Below are positions 8,184-18,168 of a DNA stretch of 64,000 bases, piece after piece (position 1 is the stretch's first letter; every line of letters starts with the position of its first letter). The DNA is from Lentzea nigeriaca (GTDB lineage Bacteria > Actinomycetota > Actinomycetes > Mycobacteriales > Pseudonocardiaceae), in NCBI RefSeq assembly GCF_016907955.1, contig NZ_JAFBCX010000008.1, positions 248,001 through 312,000 of the forward strand. Direction: 5' to 3'. The position numbers were made by a program, and so were the translations under genes. The notes beneath the pieces were generated by a model. It did not search any database and was not told where the DNA came from. It saw only the letters and a program-made list of their open reading frames with translations.

Positions 8184-8463
8184 AGAACGAGATTAGAGCC
8201 GACCACCTGGTTCGTCCACATGCGACAAACCGCGCCACCACCCTCGGAACGCGCCCTGGCCGAAGGCGAAGCACCCCGCGTGGCGATGCGAACCGAGCCG
8301 TCCCAACCGCGATGCCAAGCGAGCCGTACAGACCTCTGCCCCACTGGGTAGCGGTGATTTCCGGAACCCGATCGCACAAACGCAACCACGCTGGAACGCG
8401 ACCAACCCGCATCACCGACCCCAGCGCTGGAAACCGGCACCCGTCCACCGAACCAGACCACCG

Positions 8464-11340
8464 TCAGCCCAGCGAAACCTCGAGCGTGGACCCGGTCCGA
8501 GCCTTCCGAACCCTCAACCGGGTAGGGATCCGCTGCCGCAGTTCCTCCACATGCGACACCAGCCCGACAACCCTCCCTCCAGCCCGCAACTCGTCCAACG
8601 TGTTCATCACGATGTCCAACGTGTCCGAGTCGAGCGTCCCAAACCCTTCATCCACGAACAGCGTGTCCAGCAACGCCCCACCGGTCTCGTTGGCCACCAC
8701 ATCAGCCAACCCAAGCGCCAGCGACAACGAGGCAAGGAACGACTCCCCACCCGACAACGTCTTGGCAGGCCTAGCCCGCCCCGAGTAGTCGTCCAGCACG
8801 TCGAGACTGAGCCCACCCCGAGTCCCCCGAGCCCCGGCCGAGTCGGAGTGCACGAAGCTGTACCGCCCCTGACTCATCCGATGCAGCCGAGCGGAAGCAG
8901 CGACAGCGACCTCTTCGAGCCGAGCCGCGAGCACATACGACCGCAGCGTCATCTTCTTGGAGTTCTGCCCACGCCCGTTGATCACGTCGGTGAGCCCGTC
9001 CAGCTCCGCGTACGCAGCCTCCAACGGCTCCAACGACTTCCACTCGGCGCGCAACCGGGCCGCCAGCTCACCGACCCGCTCCAACGCCGCACGGGCCCTC
9101 GCCAGCCGAGTGGCCGCCTCCGAGGCAGCCGCCCGCGCAGCGGAGGCCGCGGCGGTGACCTCGTTCAGGTCCACGGCGGAGGCCGGATCGACCTCGGCCA
9201 GTTCCTCCAGCGTCGCCATGGCACTGGCACGCGCGCGTTCCCAGGCAGCGATCCGATCGTCCAACGCCTGCAACGCCGCCGCGGGCCTGGCAGCCGCGAG
9301 CGCCGCCTCGACGTCCGGGAAGCCCGCCTCGGCCGCCAACGCCGCGACCGAAGCCTGCTGTTCCTCGACCCTGGCGAGCGCGCTGTCCCGCGCCGAACGC
9401 CGATCGGCCAGCTCCACCAACGCCTTCGCCAGGCGCAACAGGTGATCGCGGCGCGTCAGCACGTCCTCGTGCTCGCCGCGCGCCTTCTCCAGCCGGGCAC
9501 CGCGATCCTCGACCACGGCAACGAGAGACGTGTGCTCGGTGCGCAGCCTGACCAGGTCCTGTTCGACCTTCTCCTTCTCCGACCCCAGATCGCGGGTCTT
9601 GGCCTCCAGGCCGACGAACTCGTTCTGCCGCTGCGACCGCGTGCGGGCCAGTTCCACCGCCGCGCGGTACTCGGCCAGCGCGACGGCCGGCTCCTCCGAC
9701 CCCAGGGCCTCCCAGCAGGCCTGGATGCGCAGCTCGGCGGCGTGGGCGGCTCGTTCGGCCTCGTTGCGGCGGTCCAGTGCGGTCTGCTCGTCGCGGGCGG
9801 CCTCTTCCTCGTCGGCCGCGTCGACGCCGCCCAGCATCGGCTGCGCCGGCGCGGGGTGACTCGGAGACCCGCAGACGGCGCAGGGCTTGCCGCGTTGCAG
9901 GGCCGCCGCCAGCTCGATGGCCATGTTCTCGAGGCGTTGGTGGCGGACCTGCTGCAGCACGTCCTTCGCCTTCTGGTGAACGTCGATCGCCTGGCGCAGT
10001 TCGTTCTTCGTGCGCTCCAACGCTTCCGTGGCGCCGGGCAACGCCTCCGCCGCATCCGCGCGAGCCTTCAGGGACTCCAACCGTGCGGACGCCTCCGCGG
10101 CGGCGTCCAGCTGGGCACGGCACTGGGCCAGGCGTTCGGGGAGCACCTCCAGTTCGGCGTTCAGCGCGAGCAGGCGGCGCTCCACCTGGTGCGAGGCGTG
10201 CTTGAGCTCGGAAAGCCTGCGCTCGTCGGCCTTCTGGCGTTCCGCCTCTGCCGCCAGTTCGGCCAGGCCGCCCGCCTCCTCGCGGCAGCGCTCGGCGTCC
10301 TCCCGCAACGACGAGCCGGAATAACCCAAGCACGCCAAGGCTTCCGCGGCACGGGTCTCGTCACGGACCGCGAACTCGTACGACTGCTGGAGCTTGGCGA
10401 TCTCGTTGAACGCCGGCTTGACGGGCATCGCGCGACGGGCGGCGTCACGTTCGGCGAACCACGACGCCGAGTCGGCGGCCTCCACGCGGGCCAGCATGTC
10501 GCGGGCCTCGCGGACGCGGCGGATCTGGTCGGCCTGCACGCGCGCCTGAGCCAGCAGCGCGTCGGCGCCGTCGGCCACGCCCGCCGTCTCCACCGACAGC
10601 TCCTCGGCCTCCCGCACGGCCTGGGAGAGCCGCTCCAGCACCGATTCCAGCCAACCCGGCTCGGACGACGGTTCCTCCGAGGCCGCCTCGGCGACGCGGT
10701 GCATCAGCTCGGACGCGCCCTGACGGCGTTCCTCCAGCACCCGACCGGCCGCCACGCGCTTGTCGCGGAACCACTTCTCCACGTCGAGGAAGCGCTCGGT
10801 CCCGAAGAGCTTTTCGAGCAGCACCTCGCGTTCCGCCGTGTCGGAGCGCAGAAAACGAGCGAACTCGCCCTGCGGCAGCAGGACCACCTGGAAGAACTGC
10901 TCGTAAGACATGCCCAGCAGGTCTTCGACGGCACGGGCCACGTCGTCGATGCGGGTGATTCCCTCGCCGTCCCAGCCTTCGAGCCACGTCAGCGAGCACT
11001 TCGCCGGCTGGGTGGTGTAGCCGCCGCCGCGTTTCTTCGGGCGGTCGAACTCCGGTGAACGCACGATGCGGAACCGGCGGCTCTGCACCGTCAGTTCGAG
11101 CGACACCGACGTGGGGACTTCGGGGTCGGCGTACTCGCAGCGCAGCTTCTTCACGTCGCCGCGCGCGCCCGGCACGCGGCCGAACAGGGCGAACGCCACC
11201 GCGTCGAGCAGCGTCGTCTTGCCCGCGCCCGTGTCGCCGTGCAGCAGGAACAGGCCGTCGGCGCCCAGTTCGTCGAAGTCGACGGTCTCGGGCTTCGGGT
11301 AGGGCCCGAACGCCGTCAGCTCCAGGCGGTGCAGTCTCAT
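8464..11340 (-). CDS. sbcC: Exonuclease SbcC
   Basis: SMC/Rad50-like ATPase subunit of the SbcCD nuclease that opens DNA hairpins and processes double-strand ends. 958 residues. Walker A GDTGAGKTTLLDAVAF (about 36-51), long coiled coils, a zinc hook PCAVCGSP near the middle (about 497-504), ABC signature LSGGESF near 864 and Walker B LFVDEGFGTLD near 897. ATG 11340 overlaps the sbcD stop (ATGA), so SbcD and SbcC are made in coupled fashion. Confidence 0.95.
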   Translation of the reverse strand: MRLHRLELTAFGPYPKPETVDFDELGADGLFLLHGDTGAGKTTLLDAVAFALFGRVPGARGDVKKLRCEYADPEVPTSVSLELTVQSRRFRIVRSPEFDRPKKRGGGYTTQPAKCSLTWLEGWDGEGITRIDDVARAVEDLLGMSYEQFFQVVLLPQGEFARFLRSDTAEREVLLEKLFGTERFLDVEKWFRDKRVAAGRVLEERRQGASELMHRVAEAASEEPSSEPGWLESVLERLSQAVREAEELSVETAGVADGADALLAQARVQADQIRRVREARDMLARVEAADSASWFAERDAARRAMPVKPAFNEIAKLQQSYEFAVRDETRAAEALACLGYSGSSLREDAERCREEAGGLAELAAEAERQKADERRLSELKHASHQVERRLLALNAELEVLPERLAQCRAQLDAAAEASARLESLKARADAAEALPGATEALERTKNELRQAIDVHQKAKDVLQQVRHQRLENMAIELAAALQRGKPCAVCGSPSHPAPAQPMLGGVDAADEEEAARDEQTALDRRNEAERAAHAAELRIQACWEALGSEEPAVALAEYRAAVELARTRSQRQNEFVGLEAKTRDLGSEKEKVEQDLVRLRTEHTSLVAVVEDRGARLEKARGEHEDVLTRRDHLLRLAKALVELADRRSARDSALARVEEQQASVAALAAEAGFPDVEAALAAARPAAALQALDDRIAAWERARASAMATLEELAEVDPASAVDLNEVTAAASAARAAASEAATRLARARAALERVGELAARLRAEWKSLEPLEAAYAELDGLTDVINGRGQNSKKMTLRSYVLAARLEEVAVAASARLHRMSQGRYSFVHSDSAGARGTRGGLSLDVLDDYSGRARPAKTLSGGESFLASLSLALGLADVVANETGGALLDTLFVDEGFGTLDSDTLDIVMNTLDELRAGGRVVGLVSHVEELRQRIPTRLRVRKARTGSTLEVSLG

Positions 11341-12476
11341 TGCTCCTGCTCCCTCGCCACCGAAGCGAAAGCCTCACGCAGCAATGCCATCTCCGCGGCG
11401 GTCGGCTCGGAGCCGCGGGCGTCGGACACGAAGCAGCAGGCCACTTCCTCGTCTGTGCGGCCACGCACCCGGTCCGCGTAGGTCATGGTGTGCTGCGGGC
11501 CCTGCTCCGGCCGCCACTCCACGTGCACCGCGTGCTCGAACCGCTTCTGCAGCTGCCGCAACGCGTCCATCGGCCGCACCTGGTCGGTCAGCACGACGGA
11601 CAGGAAGTGGTCTTCCAGCGGTGTGTGCGCCGGATCTTCCAGCACGTCGGCGAGCGTTCCCGTCACCGTCGCGAGCTGACGCGGCACCGGCAGCTCACGC
11701 CGTTCGACGCCGACGAGCCCGCCCGCGTCCAGCTCCACCAGCCACACCGACTTGCGGTGGCGCGCCTCGGAGAACGAGTACGCCAGCGGACTTCCCGAAT
11801 AACGCAGGTTCTCCGCCAGGGTCTGCGGCCCGTGCAGATGTCCGAGAGCTACGTAGTCGACACCCGAGAACACCTGCATCGACACGTCCTGCACGCCACC
11901 GACGGCGATGGTGCGCTCGGACTCCGACGGCGCACCACCGGTCACGAAGGCGTGCGCCAGCACCACCGACCGCGCCCCGCGCCCGGCAAGATCGGCCCGG
12001 ATCCGCCGCATCGCCTCGCCGAGCACGGGCGCATGCCCCTTGTCCGCGATCCCGAGGACGTGCCGCGCGGGTTCCGGCTCCAGGAACGGAATCCCGTACA
12101 CCGCGACGGGTCCGTGCTCGTCCTCCAGCTCGACCGGCTTGTCCAGCAACGAGATCTGCGTGCGCAGGAAGAGCCCGCCCGCCGCCGCGAACTCCCCGAA
12201 CACGCCGATCCGCGCCGCCGAGTCATGGTTGCCCGGCGTGATCACGATCCGCGCCCCGGCCGCGCGGATCCGCATCAGCACCCGCGCGCACAACGCCACC
12301 GCGTCGGCGGACGGCACCGCGCGGTCGTAGAGGTCGCCGGAGATGACCACGACGTCGACCTTCTCGGAAGACACCAGGTCAGCGAGGCCGCTCAGCACCG
12401 ACTCCTGCTCGACGAGCAGGTCGCGGCCGTGGAAGGTGCGCCCCACGTGCCAGTCGGAGGTGTGCAGGATCCGCAT
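11337..12476 (-). CDS. sbcD: Exonuclease SbcD
   Basis: Mre11-like metallophosphoesterase subunit of SbcCD. 379 residues from the ATG at 12476 (MRILHTSDWHVGR). Manganese-binding motifs are present in order: DWHVGR, SGDLYDR, TPGNHDS and LGHLHGP. An in-frame start ten codons further up lacks support, whereas a TACGGT -10 box ends 7 nt before ATG 12476. Upstream partner of sbcC and divergent from rmuC. Confidence 0.93.
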   Translation of the reverse strand: MRILHTSDWHVGRTFHGRDLLVEQESVLSGLADLVSSEKVDVVVISGDLYDRAVPSADAVALCARVLMRIRAAGARIVITPGNHDSAARIGVFGEFAAAGGLFLRTQISLLDKPVELEDEHGPVAVYGIPFLEPEPARHVLGIADKGHAPVLGEAMRRIRADLAGRGARSVVLAHAFVTGGAPSESERTIAVGGVQDVSMQVFSGVDYVALGHLHGPQTLAENLRYSGSPLAYSFSEARHRKSVWLVELDAGGLVGVERRELPVPRQLATVTGTLADVLEDPAHTPLEDHFLSVVLTDQVRPMDALRQLQKRFEHAVHVEWRPEQGPQHTMTYADRVRGRTDEEVACCFVSDARGSEPTAAEMALLREAFASVAREQEQ

Positions 12477-12483
12477 GGCACCA

Positions 12484-12489
12484 ACCGTA
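12484..12489 (-). promoter_or_regulatory. -10 box for leaderless sbcD
   Basis: TACGGT on the minus strand, 7 nt before ATG 12476. Confidence 0.45.
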
Positions 12490-12563
12490 GAGACGGGGTC
12501 CGACAAAACTCCGGGAGGGTTCCCGGCGTGTCACCCGATCGAGTTCAACATCTCTGGGGGAGC

Positions 12564-13487
12564 ATGATCGGTGCCGTGACCGCAGTGATCATCACCGCCT
12601 CGCTCGTCCTGGCGCTCGTCTGTGCCGGGGCGCTGGTGTTCGTCTACCGCCTCTACCAGGACAGCGTCCGCCGCACCGACGAGGCGCTGCAGGCCATCAC
12701 CGCCGAACGCGCGCGCTACGACGCGCAGCAGCAGGCCCTGCAGCGGTACGAGGTGGCGTTCTCCAGCGTCAGCGGCCGCGGCGAGCTCGGCGAACAGGTT
12801 CTCGTCGAAACAGCGCGCGCACTCGGCCTGAGGGAGAACCTCCACTACACACTGCAGACCGACGTGGCCGGCGGTGGCGCCGTGCGACCGGACATGGTGC
12901 TGAACGTCGGTGGCGGCCGCATGGTCCCGGTCGACTCGAAGATGTCCATGGCAACGTGGGCGGAAGCGGTCGAAACGGACGATCCACAGGAACGTCAGGA
13001 CGCGCTGCGGGTCCACGTCCGCAACATCCGCTCCCGCGCGGCCGAGCTGGCGGGCAAGGGCTACCAGCGCTGGGCCGACGCGATCTACGGCACGATCATG
13101 TTCGTGCCCAACGACGGCGCCGTCGTCGCCGCCCTGGACACCGACCCCGAACTGCTGCGCTGGCTGCTGGACCGGCGGGTCTTCCTGTGCGGCCCCACCG
13201 GGTTCGCGGTGATCGCGTCGAGTGCCATGTTCGCGGTCACCGAACGAGCGCTGGCCGACGACGTGGAGCAGGTCAGGCTGCAGGCGGGCCGCGCGAACCG
13301 GGCCGCCGACACCGCCATCGAGGCCGTCAACCTCTCCACGACCCACCTGCAGCGCTTCCTGAGTGCGCGGCGTCGCGAGCTGGACGCCCTGGAGGGTTTC
13401 CGGGCGAGTGTCGAACCGCTGACCGAGGCCTCCGCCACCCCCACGCCCCTGCCTCTCGTCCGAAGGGCGGACGAACAGTCCGCATAA
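12564..13487 (+). CDS. rmuC: DNA recombination protein RmuC (short form)
   Basis: PD-(D/E)XK-like protein that limits recombination at inverted repeats. 307 residues: N-terminal transmembrane helix (AVIITASLVLALVCAGALVFV, about 6-26), coiled coil, then the RmuC domain with RPDMVLNVGGGRMVPVDSK (about 115) and YGTIMFVPNDGAV. ATG 12564 has a GGGGGA ribosome site 5-10 nt upstream. Shorter than enterobacterial RmuC because the coiled coil is short, as is usual in actinobacteria. Shares the sbcD promoter region divergently. Confidence 0.88.
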   Translation: MIGAVTAVIITASLVLALVCAGALVFVYRLYQDSVRRTDEALQAITAERARYDAQQQALQRYEVAFSSVSGRGELGEQVLVETARALGLRENLHYTLQTDVAGGGAVRPDMVLNVGGGRMVPVDSKMSMATWAEAVETDDPQERQDALRVHVRNIRSRAAELAGKGYQRWADAIYGTIMFVPNDGAVVAALDTDPELLRWLLDRRVFLCGPTGFAVIASSAMFAVTERALADDVEQVRLQAGRANRAADTAIEAVNLSTTHLQRFLSARRRELDALEGFRASVEPLTEASATPTPLPLVRRADEQSA

Positions 13488-13563
13488 AACGCACGGAGCG
13501 TGCCAACAGGTTGCTTCTTGGTGAGAAAGCAGCGGACTGACGAACACCGAATGGCCGAACGGC

Positions 13564-13569
13564 TACCGT
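13564..13569 (+). promoter_or_regulatory. -10 box for leaderless DUF6542 gene
   Basis: TACCGT, 7 nt before GTG 13577; this supports that start over the GTG at 13568. Confidence 0.45.
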
Positions 13570-13576
13570 GTGCGGC

Positions 13577-14290
13577 GTGAGTGACGTGCGCGACCGTTCG
13601 GCTGCCCTCGACGACGTCGAGGACCATGACGCCGTTCCGTGGAACTACAAGGCCATCTTCGGGTCGTTCAAGGGCATCCCGTGGTGGGCCGCGATCCTGT
13701 GCTCCCTGATCCCGGCGTTCATCGGCGCGTTCATCGACATCAACTCCAGCAAGACCGTCGGCTGGACGTTCAACGCGGTGTTCTTCGTCGGCGCGCTCGC
13801 CGGGATCCTGCTGGTCCAGCGCCGCAGCCTGTTCGCGCCGATGGTGCAGCCGCCGCTCGTCCTCGCCGCCACCGTGCCGACGCTCGTGCTGCTCACCGGG
13901 GGTGTGCAGAAGGGCGGTCTGTCCTCCATGGCGCTCGGTCTGGGCAAGCCGCTGATCGACAGCTTCCCGGTCATGGCGATCACCACCGGCGTCACGGTCG
14001 TGCTGGGCATCGTGCGGATCTTCATCCAGAAGAACCCGAACCGGCCGTCCAAGGACGAGGTCCGCGAGGCCAAGGCCGAGCTGAAGGCCCGCAGCAAGCC
14101 CGCGGCCCGCAAGCCCGCCCGCGAGGAGGCCGCGGAGGACCGTCCGCGCCGTCCCCGTCCGGAAGGCGCCCCGGCCCGTCGCCCGCGTCCCGAGGGAGCG
14201 CCGGCACGCCGTCCACGGCCGGAAGGCGCGGCCCGCGGCGAACGTCCGGCAGGCCAGCGCAGGCCGAGGCCCCCACGCGAGGACCGCTAG
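13577..14290 (+). CDS. DUF6542 membrane protein with basic repeat tail
   Basis: About 237 residues, matching DUF6542, which is typically next to ispH and ychF in actinobacteria (Rv1111c position). Four hydrophobic helices fill residues 35-150 (AILCSLIPAFIGAFI, AVFFVGALAGILLV, PLVLAATVPTLVLLTGG, AITTGVTVVLGIVRIF). The C-terminal 80 residues are Arg/Pro-rich with three near-identical RPRPEGAPAR units, probably cytoplasmic and possibly nucleic-acid binding. GTG 13577 is preferred from the promoter spacing. Function unknown. Confidence 0.75.
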   Translation: MSDVRDRSAALDDVEDHDAVPWNYKAIFGSFKGIPWWAAILCSLIPAFIGAFIDINSSKTVGWTFNAVFFVGALAGILLVQRRSLFAPMVQPPLVLAATVPTLVLLTGGVQKGGLSSMALGLGKPLIDSFPVMAITTGVTVVLGIVRIFIQKNPNRPSKDEVREAKAELKARSKPAARKPAREEAAEDRPRRPRPEGAPARRPRPEGAPARRPRPEGAARGERPAGQRRPRPPREDR

Positions 14291-14299
14291 CGCCAGTTG

Positions 14300-14816
14300 A
14301 TCGTTGTTCGTGATCGGACCCGCGAACTCGATCGGCGGCGAGGTGCCGGACGGCGTGTGGCAGGCCTCCGACGCGGCCCAGCCCACGCTGATCGGCGGGC
14401 TTGCCTGGCGTTGCAGAGCCCGCACAAGAGCCCCGTGCGCACGTGGCGGTCTCGCCGGACCGCAAGCTGCTCGCGACCGGTGACGACAGCGGCGTGATCG
14501 CGCTCTGGGACACCTCGACGTGGCAGCAGACCGGCGAACTGCGAGGCCACACCCAGGCCGTGTGCGCGCTGGAGTTCAGCCCTGACTCGTCCCGGCTCGC
14601 GAGCGGCGGCCGGGACCGGGACGTCATCGTGTGGGACCCGGGTTCGCGCACGCTCTGGGCGGCGCTGCGCGGGCACAGCCAACCGGTCACGCACCTGGCG
14701 TGGCGGCCGGACGGCACCTCGCTGGTGTCAGCGGGTGCCGGCCGGGTCGCGGTGTGGGGCCTCGACGTGGACCGGGCCCTGGAGCAGATCCGTCAGCGGA
14801 CGAGGTCCTTGCGGAG
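14300..14816 (+). pseudogene. WD40-repeat gene remnant
   Basis: About 130 codons (14401-14800) encode WD40 blades (SPDRKLLATGDDSGVIALWD, SPDSSRLASGGRDRDVIVWD, RPDGTSLVSAGAGRVAVWG). The frame has a TGA at 14389-14391 and no good start. WD40-adjacent sequence in another frame (PDGVWQASDAAQPTLIGGLAW) sits just upstream, suggesting a frameshift near 14400-14420. At the 3' end the frame runs into the antisense of ispH without its own stop. It is most likely a decayed fragment of a larger gene; a short expressed protein starting at TTG 14401 is a weaker alternative. Confidence 0.5.
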
Positions 14817-15737
14817 CTCACGCGGCAGCGCGAAGGCGATCTTCTCGTTGGCCGTCGTGATCTCCTCGACCTCGCCGAAGCCGTGCGACTCGAGGAACTT
14901 CAGCAGCTCCATCACCAGGATGTCCGGCACCGACGCGCCCGACGTGACGCCGACGGTCTCGACGCCTTCGAGCCACGCCAGGTCGACCTCCTTGGCGTAG
15001 TCGATCAGGTACGAGGCCTTGGCGCCGTTCTGCAGCGCGACCTCGACCAGCCGGACCGAGTTGGAGGAGTTCTTCGAGCCCACGACGAGCACCAGGTCGC
15101 ACGACGGCGCCATCGTCTTCACCGCGGTCTGGCGGTTCGACGTGGCGTAGCAGATGTCGTCGGACGGCGGGTCCTGCATCTCCGGGAAGCGCTCCTTGAG
15201 CTGCCGGACCCGCACCATGGTCTCGTCGACCGAGAGCGTCGTCTGCGACAGCCAGATGACCTTCGACGGGTCGCGCACCTCGACCTTCGCGGCGTCCTCG
15301 GCGGTGTCGACGAGCTGCACGTGGTCGGGGGCCTCACCGGCGGTGCCCTCGACCTCCTCGTGGCCCTCGTGGCCGATCAGGAGGATGTCGTAGTCCTCCT
15401 TGGCGAAGCGCACGGCTTCCTTGTGCACCTTGGTCACCAGCGGGCACGTGGCGTCGATGGTGCGCAACGACCGCTGCGCCGCCTCCTCGTGCACGGCAGG
15501 CGACACGCCGTGTGCTGAGAACACCACGAGTGCGCCCTCAGGAACCTCGTCGGTCTCGTTGACGAAGATGGCACCGCGGTCGGACAGGGTCTCCACGACG
15601 TACTTGTTGTGGACGATCTCCTTGCGCACGTAGACGGGGGCGCCGTACTGCTCGAGAGCGCGCTCGACCGTCTCGACGGCACGATCAACGCCCGCGCAGT
15701 AACCACGCGGCTTCGCCAACAGGACTCGCTTGGGCAT
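14793..15737 (-). CDS. ispH: 4-hydroxy-3-methylbut-2-enyl diphosphate reductase
   Basis: Last step of the MEP isoprenoid pathway: reduces HMBPP to IPP and DMAPP with a [4Fe-4S] cluster. 314 residues. The three cluster cysteines are in GYCAGVDRA (about 13), [11 protein letters not shown] (about 96) and [10 protein letters not shown] (about 190). Substrate-binding [22 protein letters not shown] and TSGASVPD are intact. ATG 15737 ([16 protein letters not shown]) fits the family start, with a TACCCT box 6 nt upstream. Equivalent of Rv1110; divergent from the Rv1109c-like gene, as in mycobacteria. Confidence 0.95.
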   Translation of the reverse strand: MPKRVLLAKPRGYCAGVDRAVETVERALEQYGAPVYVRKEIVHNKYVVETLSDRGAIFVNETDEVPEGALVVFSAHGVSPAVHEEAAQRSLRTIDATCPLVTKVHKEAVRFAKEDYDILLIGHEGHEEVEGTAGEAPDHVQLVDTAEDAAKVEVRDPSKVIWLSQTTLSVDETMVRVRQLKERFPEMQDPPSDDICYATSNRQTAVKTMAPSCDLVLVVGSKNSSNSVRLVEVALQNGAKASYLIDYAKEVDLAWLEGVETVGVTSGASVPDILVMELLKFLESHGFGEVEEITTANEKIAFALPRELRKDLVR

Positions 15738-15743
15738 GCCATC

Positions 15744-15749
15744 AGGGTA
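15744..15749 (-). promoter_or_regulatory. -10 box near ispH start
   Basis: TACCCT on the minus strand, 6 nt before ATG 15737; possible leaderless transcript. Confidence 0.35.
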
Positions 15750-15801
15750 CCCAGGGCGCAGGCCAGTGCATTCAGCGCGCAGTTGCGGCAGGCTTACGAC
15801 C

Positions 15802-16302
15802 ATGAAGCCACTGCCTCTGGGTGTCCGCGTCGCCGCCGGACTCGCGGCGACCGCCCTCGAACAGGCGCGCAAGCTGCCGCAGCAGCTCGCCGGACTCCCC
15901 CTCACGGTGGTCAGCGAGGCCATGCAGTTGTCCATGCGAGTGCAGCAGCATGTGACCGAACTCGCCATCAAAGGTGACGACGTCCTCTCCGGACTGAGGC
16001 CCGCGGAGGAAGAACCGGAGTGGGCGACGTTCGACGAGGACGAGACGCCGGTCACCACCGAGGTCGGGGTGGACGACCCGTGGGAAGAGGAAGAGCGCGC
16101 GATCGCCGAGGTTCCGGATTTCCTCCCGAGCTACGACGAGCTGTCGATCGCGCAGCTGCGCGCCCGCCTGCGCAACCTGAGCGTCGAGCAGCTGGAGGAG
16201 CTGCTGAACTACGAGAAGGCGCACGAGTCACGGCCTGAGTTCGTGGGCATGCTCAACCGGCGGATCGCCACGGTCAAGCGTCCAAATGATCCGGCACAGT
16301 GA
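15802..16302 (+). CDS. Lipid-droplet-associated-type protein (Rv1109c-like)
   Basis: 166 residues. The amphipathic N-terminal half ([37 protein letters not shown]) can bind a lipid surface. It is followed by an acidic linker and a helical C-terminal domain ([20 protein letters not shown]) that resembles a small adaptor fold. Members next to xseA in mycobacteria are annotated as lipid-droplet-associated. Start ATG 15802; an upstream in-frame start would overlap ispH. The stop overlaps the xseA GTG (GTGA), making one operon with exonuclease VII. Annotation rests on synteny and architecture. Confidence 0.7.
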   Translation: MKPLPLGVRVAAGLAATALEQARKLPQQLAGLPLTVVSEAMQLSMRVQQHVTELAIKGDDVLSGLRPAEEEPEWATFDEDETPVTTEVGVDDPWEEEERAIAEVPDFLPSYDELSIAQLRARLRNLSVEQLEELLNYEKAHESRPEFVGMLNRRIATVKRPNDPAQ

Positions 16303-17537
16303 GCGAGGGAAAGTCCACGCCGGAGAACCCGTGGCCGGTGCGGACGGTCGCCCGCAAGCTGCTCGACTGGATCAACCGGCTCGGAGACGTCTGGGTCGAG
16401 GGCCAGGTCACGCAGCTCAACGCGCGCAGCTCGACGGCGTTCCTGACGCTGCGCGACCCGAGCGTCGACATGTCGATGTCGATCACCTGCAACGCCGGGA
16501 TGATCCGCGAGCTGCAGCTGAACGAGGGCAGCCGCGTGATCGTGCACGGGAAGATCAGCTTCTACCCGAACCGGGGCACGCTGTCGTTGCGCGCGGACGA
16601 GATCCGCGCGGTCGGCATCGGTGAGCTGCTCGCCCGCATCGAGCGCCTGCGCAAGCTGCTGCACGCGGAGGGTCTGTTCGACCCGCGCCGCAAGCGCCGC
16701 CCGCCGTTCCTGCCGAACAAGATCGGTCTCATCACCGGTCGCGCGTCGGCGGCGGAGCGGGACGTGCTGACGAACGCACGGAACCGTTGGCCCGCAGCGC
16801 ACTTCCGCGTCATCAACGTCGCCGTGCAGGGCCCGATGGCGGTCACCCAGGTGATGACGGCGCTGTCCACTTTGGAACGCGACCCCGAGTGCGACGTCAT
16901 CATCATCGCCCGCGGCGGCGGCAGCGTGGAGGACCTGCTGCCGTTCTCCGACGAGGCGCTGTGCCGGGCGGTGTCCGCGTGCCGCACGCCGGTGCTGTCC
17001 GCGATCGGCCACGAGCCCGACACCCCGCTCCTCGACCACGTCGCGGACCTGCGCTGTTCGACGCCGACCGACGCGGGCAAACGGGTGGTTCCGGATGTCG
17101 CCGAAGAGAGTGAACGCGTCCGCCAGATGCGCGATCGCGGGCGGCGCGCGCTGCACGGCTGGGTCGACCGGGAACGCAAACTGCTCGACTCCCTGCGCTC
17201 CCGACCAGTACTTTCGGATCCGTACGGTCCGCTCGAACGACGCGCAGAAGAAGTGAATCGTCTTCGCGACCAGGGCCGTAGGGCCGTCACGCAACGTCTC
17301 GATCGGGAAGACGTCCACCTTTCAGGGACGAAAGCCCGCTTGACGACCCTCGGACCAGCCGCCACGCTGGCCCGCGGATACGCCGTTGTGCAACTCGTCA
17401 CACCTGACGGACCCGACGGAGTGGTGCGGTCTGTGACGGACGCCCCCAGCGGAACACAGCTGCGGGTACGCGTCGTTGACGGAGCAGTGGAAGCAGTCGT
17501 GACCAGGGTGGAAGGGGGAGGTACCGATGATGCGTGA
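16299..17537 (+). CDS. xseA: Exodeoxyribonuclease VII large subunit
   Basis: Catalytic subunit of the single-strand exonuclease. 412 residues. N-terminal OB fold ([13 protein letters not shown], about 30-110), then the nuclease domain with [14 protein letters not shown] (about 143-156), [18 protein letters not shown] (about 203-220) and the GHEPD motif, then a coiled-coil C-terminus. GTG 16299 overlaps the upstream stop. A small unknown gene separates it from xseB, unlike the direct xseA-xseB junction usual elsewhere. Confidence 0.95.
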   Translation: MSEGKSTPENPWPVRTVARKLLDWINRLGDVWVEGQVTQLNARSSTAFLTLRDPSVDMSMSITCNAGMIRELQLNEGSRVIVHGKISFYPNRGTLSLRADEIRAVGIGELLARIERLRKLLHAEGLFDPRRKRRPPFLPNKIGLITGRASAAERDVLTNARNRWPAAHFRVINVAVQGPMAVTQVMTALSTLERDPECDVIIIARGGGSVEDLLPFSDEALCRAVSACRTPVLSAIGHEPDTPLLDHVADLRCSTPTDAGKRVVPDVAEESERVRQMRDRGRRALHGWVDRERKLLDSLRSRPVLSDPYGPLERRAEEVNRLRDQGRRAVTQRLDREDVHLSGTKARLTTLGPAATLARGYAVVQLVTPDGPDGVVRSVTDAPSGTQLRVRVVDGAVEAVVTRVEGGGTDDA

Positions 17538-17871
17538 TGCCGTGTTCCTGCCCCTCACCATGGAGGCGGCCGGCGAGTGCGCCTCGGGGCTGCGGACGAA
17601 GGCTGAGGCGGCGAACAGGGCCGCGGCGGAGTGCTGGACGGCGTTGGTGGGCGACTGCGACACGCCGAGCCGCCGCACGCTGATCCTCACGTTGCACGAC
17701 CTGAGCGAGGCCACGGCGGGCACCGTGCAGTACCGGCGCGTCGCGGAGGCCGAGGCGCTCATCGACGAGGCGGTGCGAGAGGGTGACGGCGAGGAGTTCG
17801 CGGAGGCGCTGGTCGGCTACGACCTGGCCGTCGCGACCGTGTTGAGCCGTCTGAGGAGCCAATCCGCGTGA
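17527..17871 (+). CDS. Small alpha-helical hypothetical protein between xseA and xseB
   Basis: 114 residues, not recognised. Predicted all-helical and acidic with many Ala and Glu ([40 protein letters not shown]). ATG 17527 lies inside the end of xseA (11-nt overlap) behind a strong GGGGGAGG ribosome site. Its stop overlaps the xseB GTG (GTGA), so it is translationally locked into the exonuclease VII operon. An accessory or regulatory role with ExoVII is the natural guess but is inference only. Confidence 0.7.
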   Translation: MMRDAVFLPLTMEAAGECASGLRTKAEAANRAAAECWTALVGDCDTPSRRTLILTLHDLSEATAGTVQYRRVAEAEALIDEAVREGDGEEFAEALVGYDLAVATVLSRLRSQSA

Positions 17872-18101
17872 GTTCGGAAACCACCCAGAATGAAACTCCT
17901 CTGGGTTACGAAGCCGCCCGTGACGAACTGGTCGAGGTGGTCCGCAAGCTGGAGGCCGGCGGTCTGTCGCTGGAGGACTCACTCGCGCTGTGGGAACGCG
18001 GTGAGGCGCTCGCCAAGACGTGTGAGCAGCATCTCGCCGGTGCGCGTGAGCGAATCGATGCAGCTCTCGCTGTGGTCGAGGAGGACGTTTCCGAGGCGTG
18101 A
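17868..18101 (+). CDS. xseB: Exodeoxyribonuclease VII small subunit
   Basis: 77 residues, full family length. Two-helix hairpin with [20 protein letters not shown] and [20 protein letters not shown], the family signature, and an acidic C-terminus. GTG 17868 overlaps the preceding stop. Binds XseA in several copies to form the active enzyme. Confidence 0.93.
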   Translation: MSSETTQNETPLGYEAARDELVEVVRKLEAGGLSLEDSLALWERGEALAKTCEQHLAGARERIDAALAVVEEDVSEA

Positions 18102-18168
18102 TCCCGTGCAAGGATTCAGTTGCCGATCACAAAATCCGGCACGCTGAGTAGTCGCATGGAGGCGCGCA

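Noticed and set aside
14401-15000. A 199-codon frame starting in WD40 sequence
   Set aside because: Only the first ~130 codons are WD40-like; the rest is antisense to ispH. Treated as a remnant, not a full gene.
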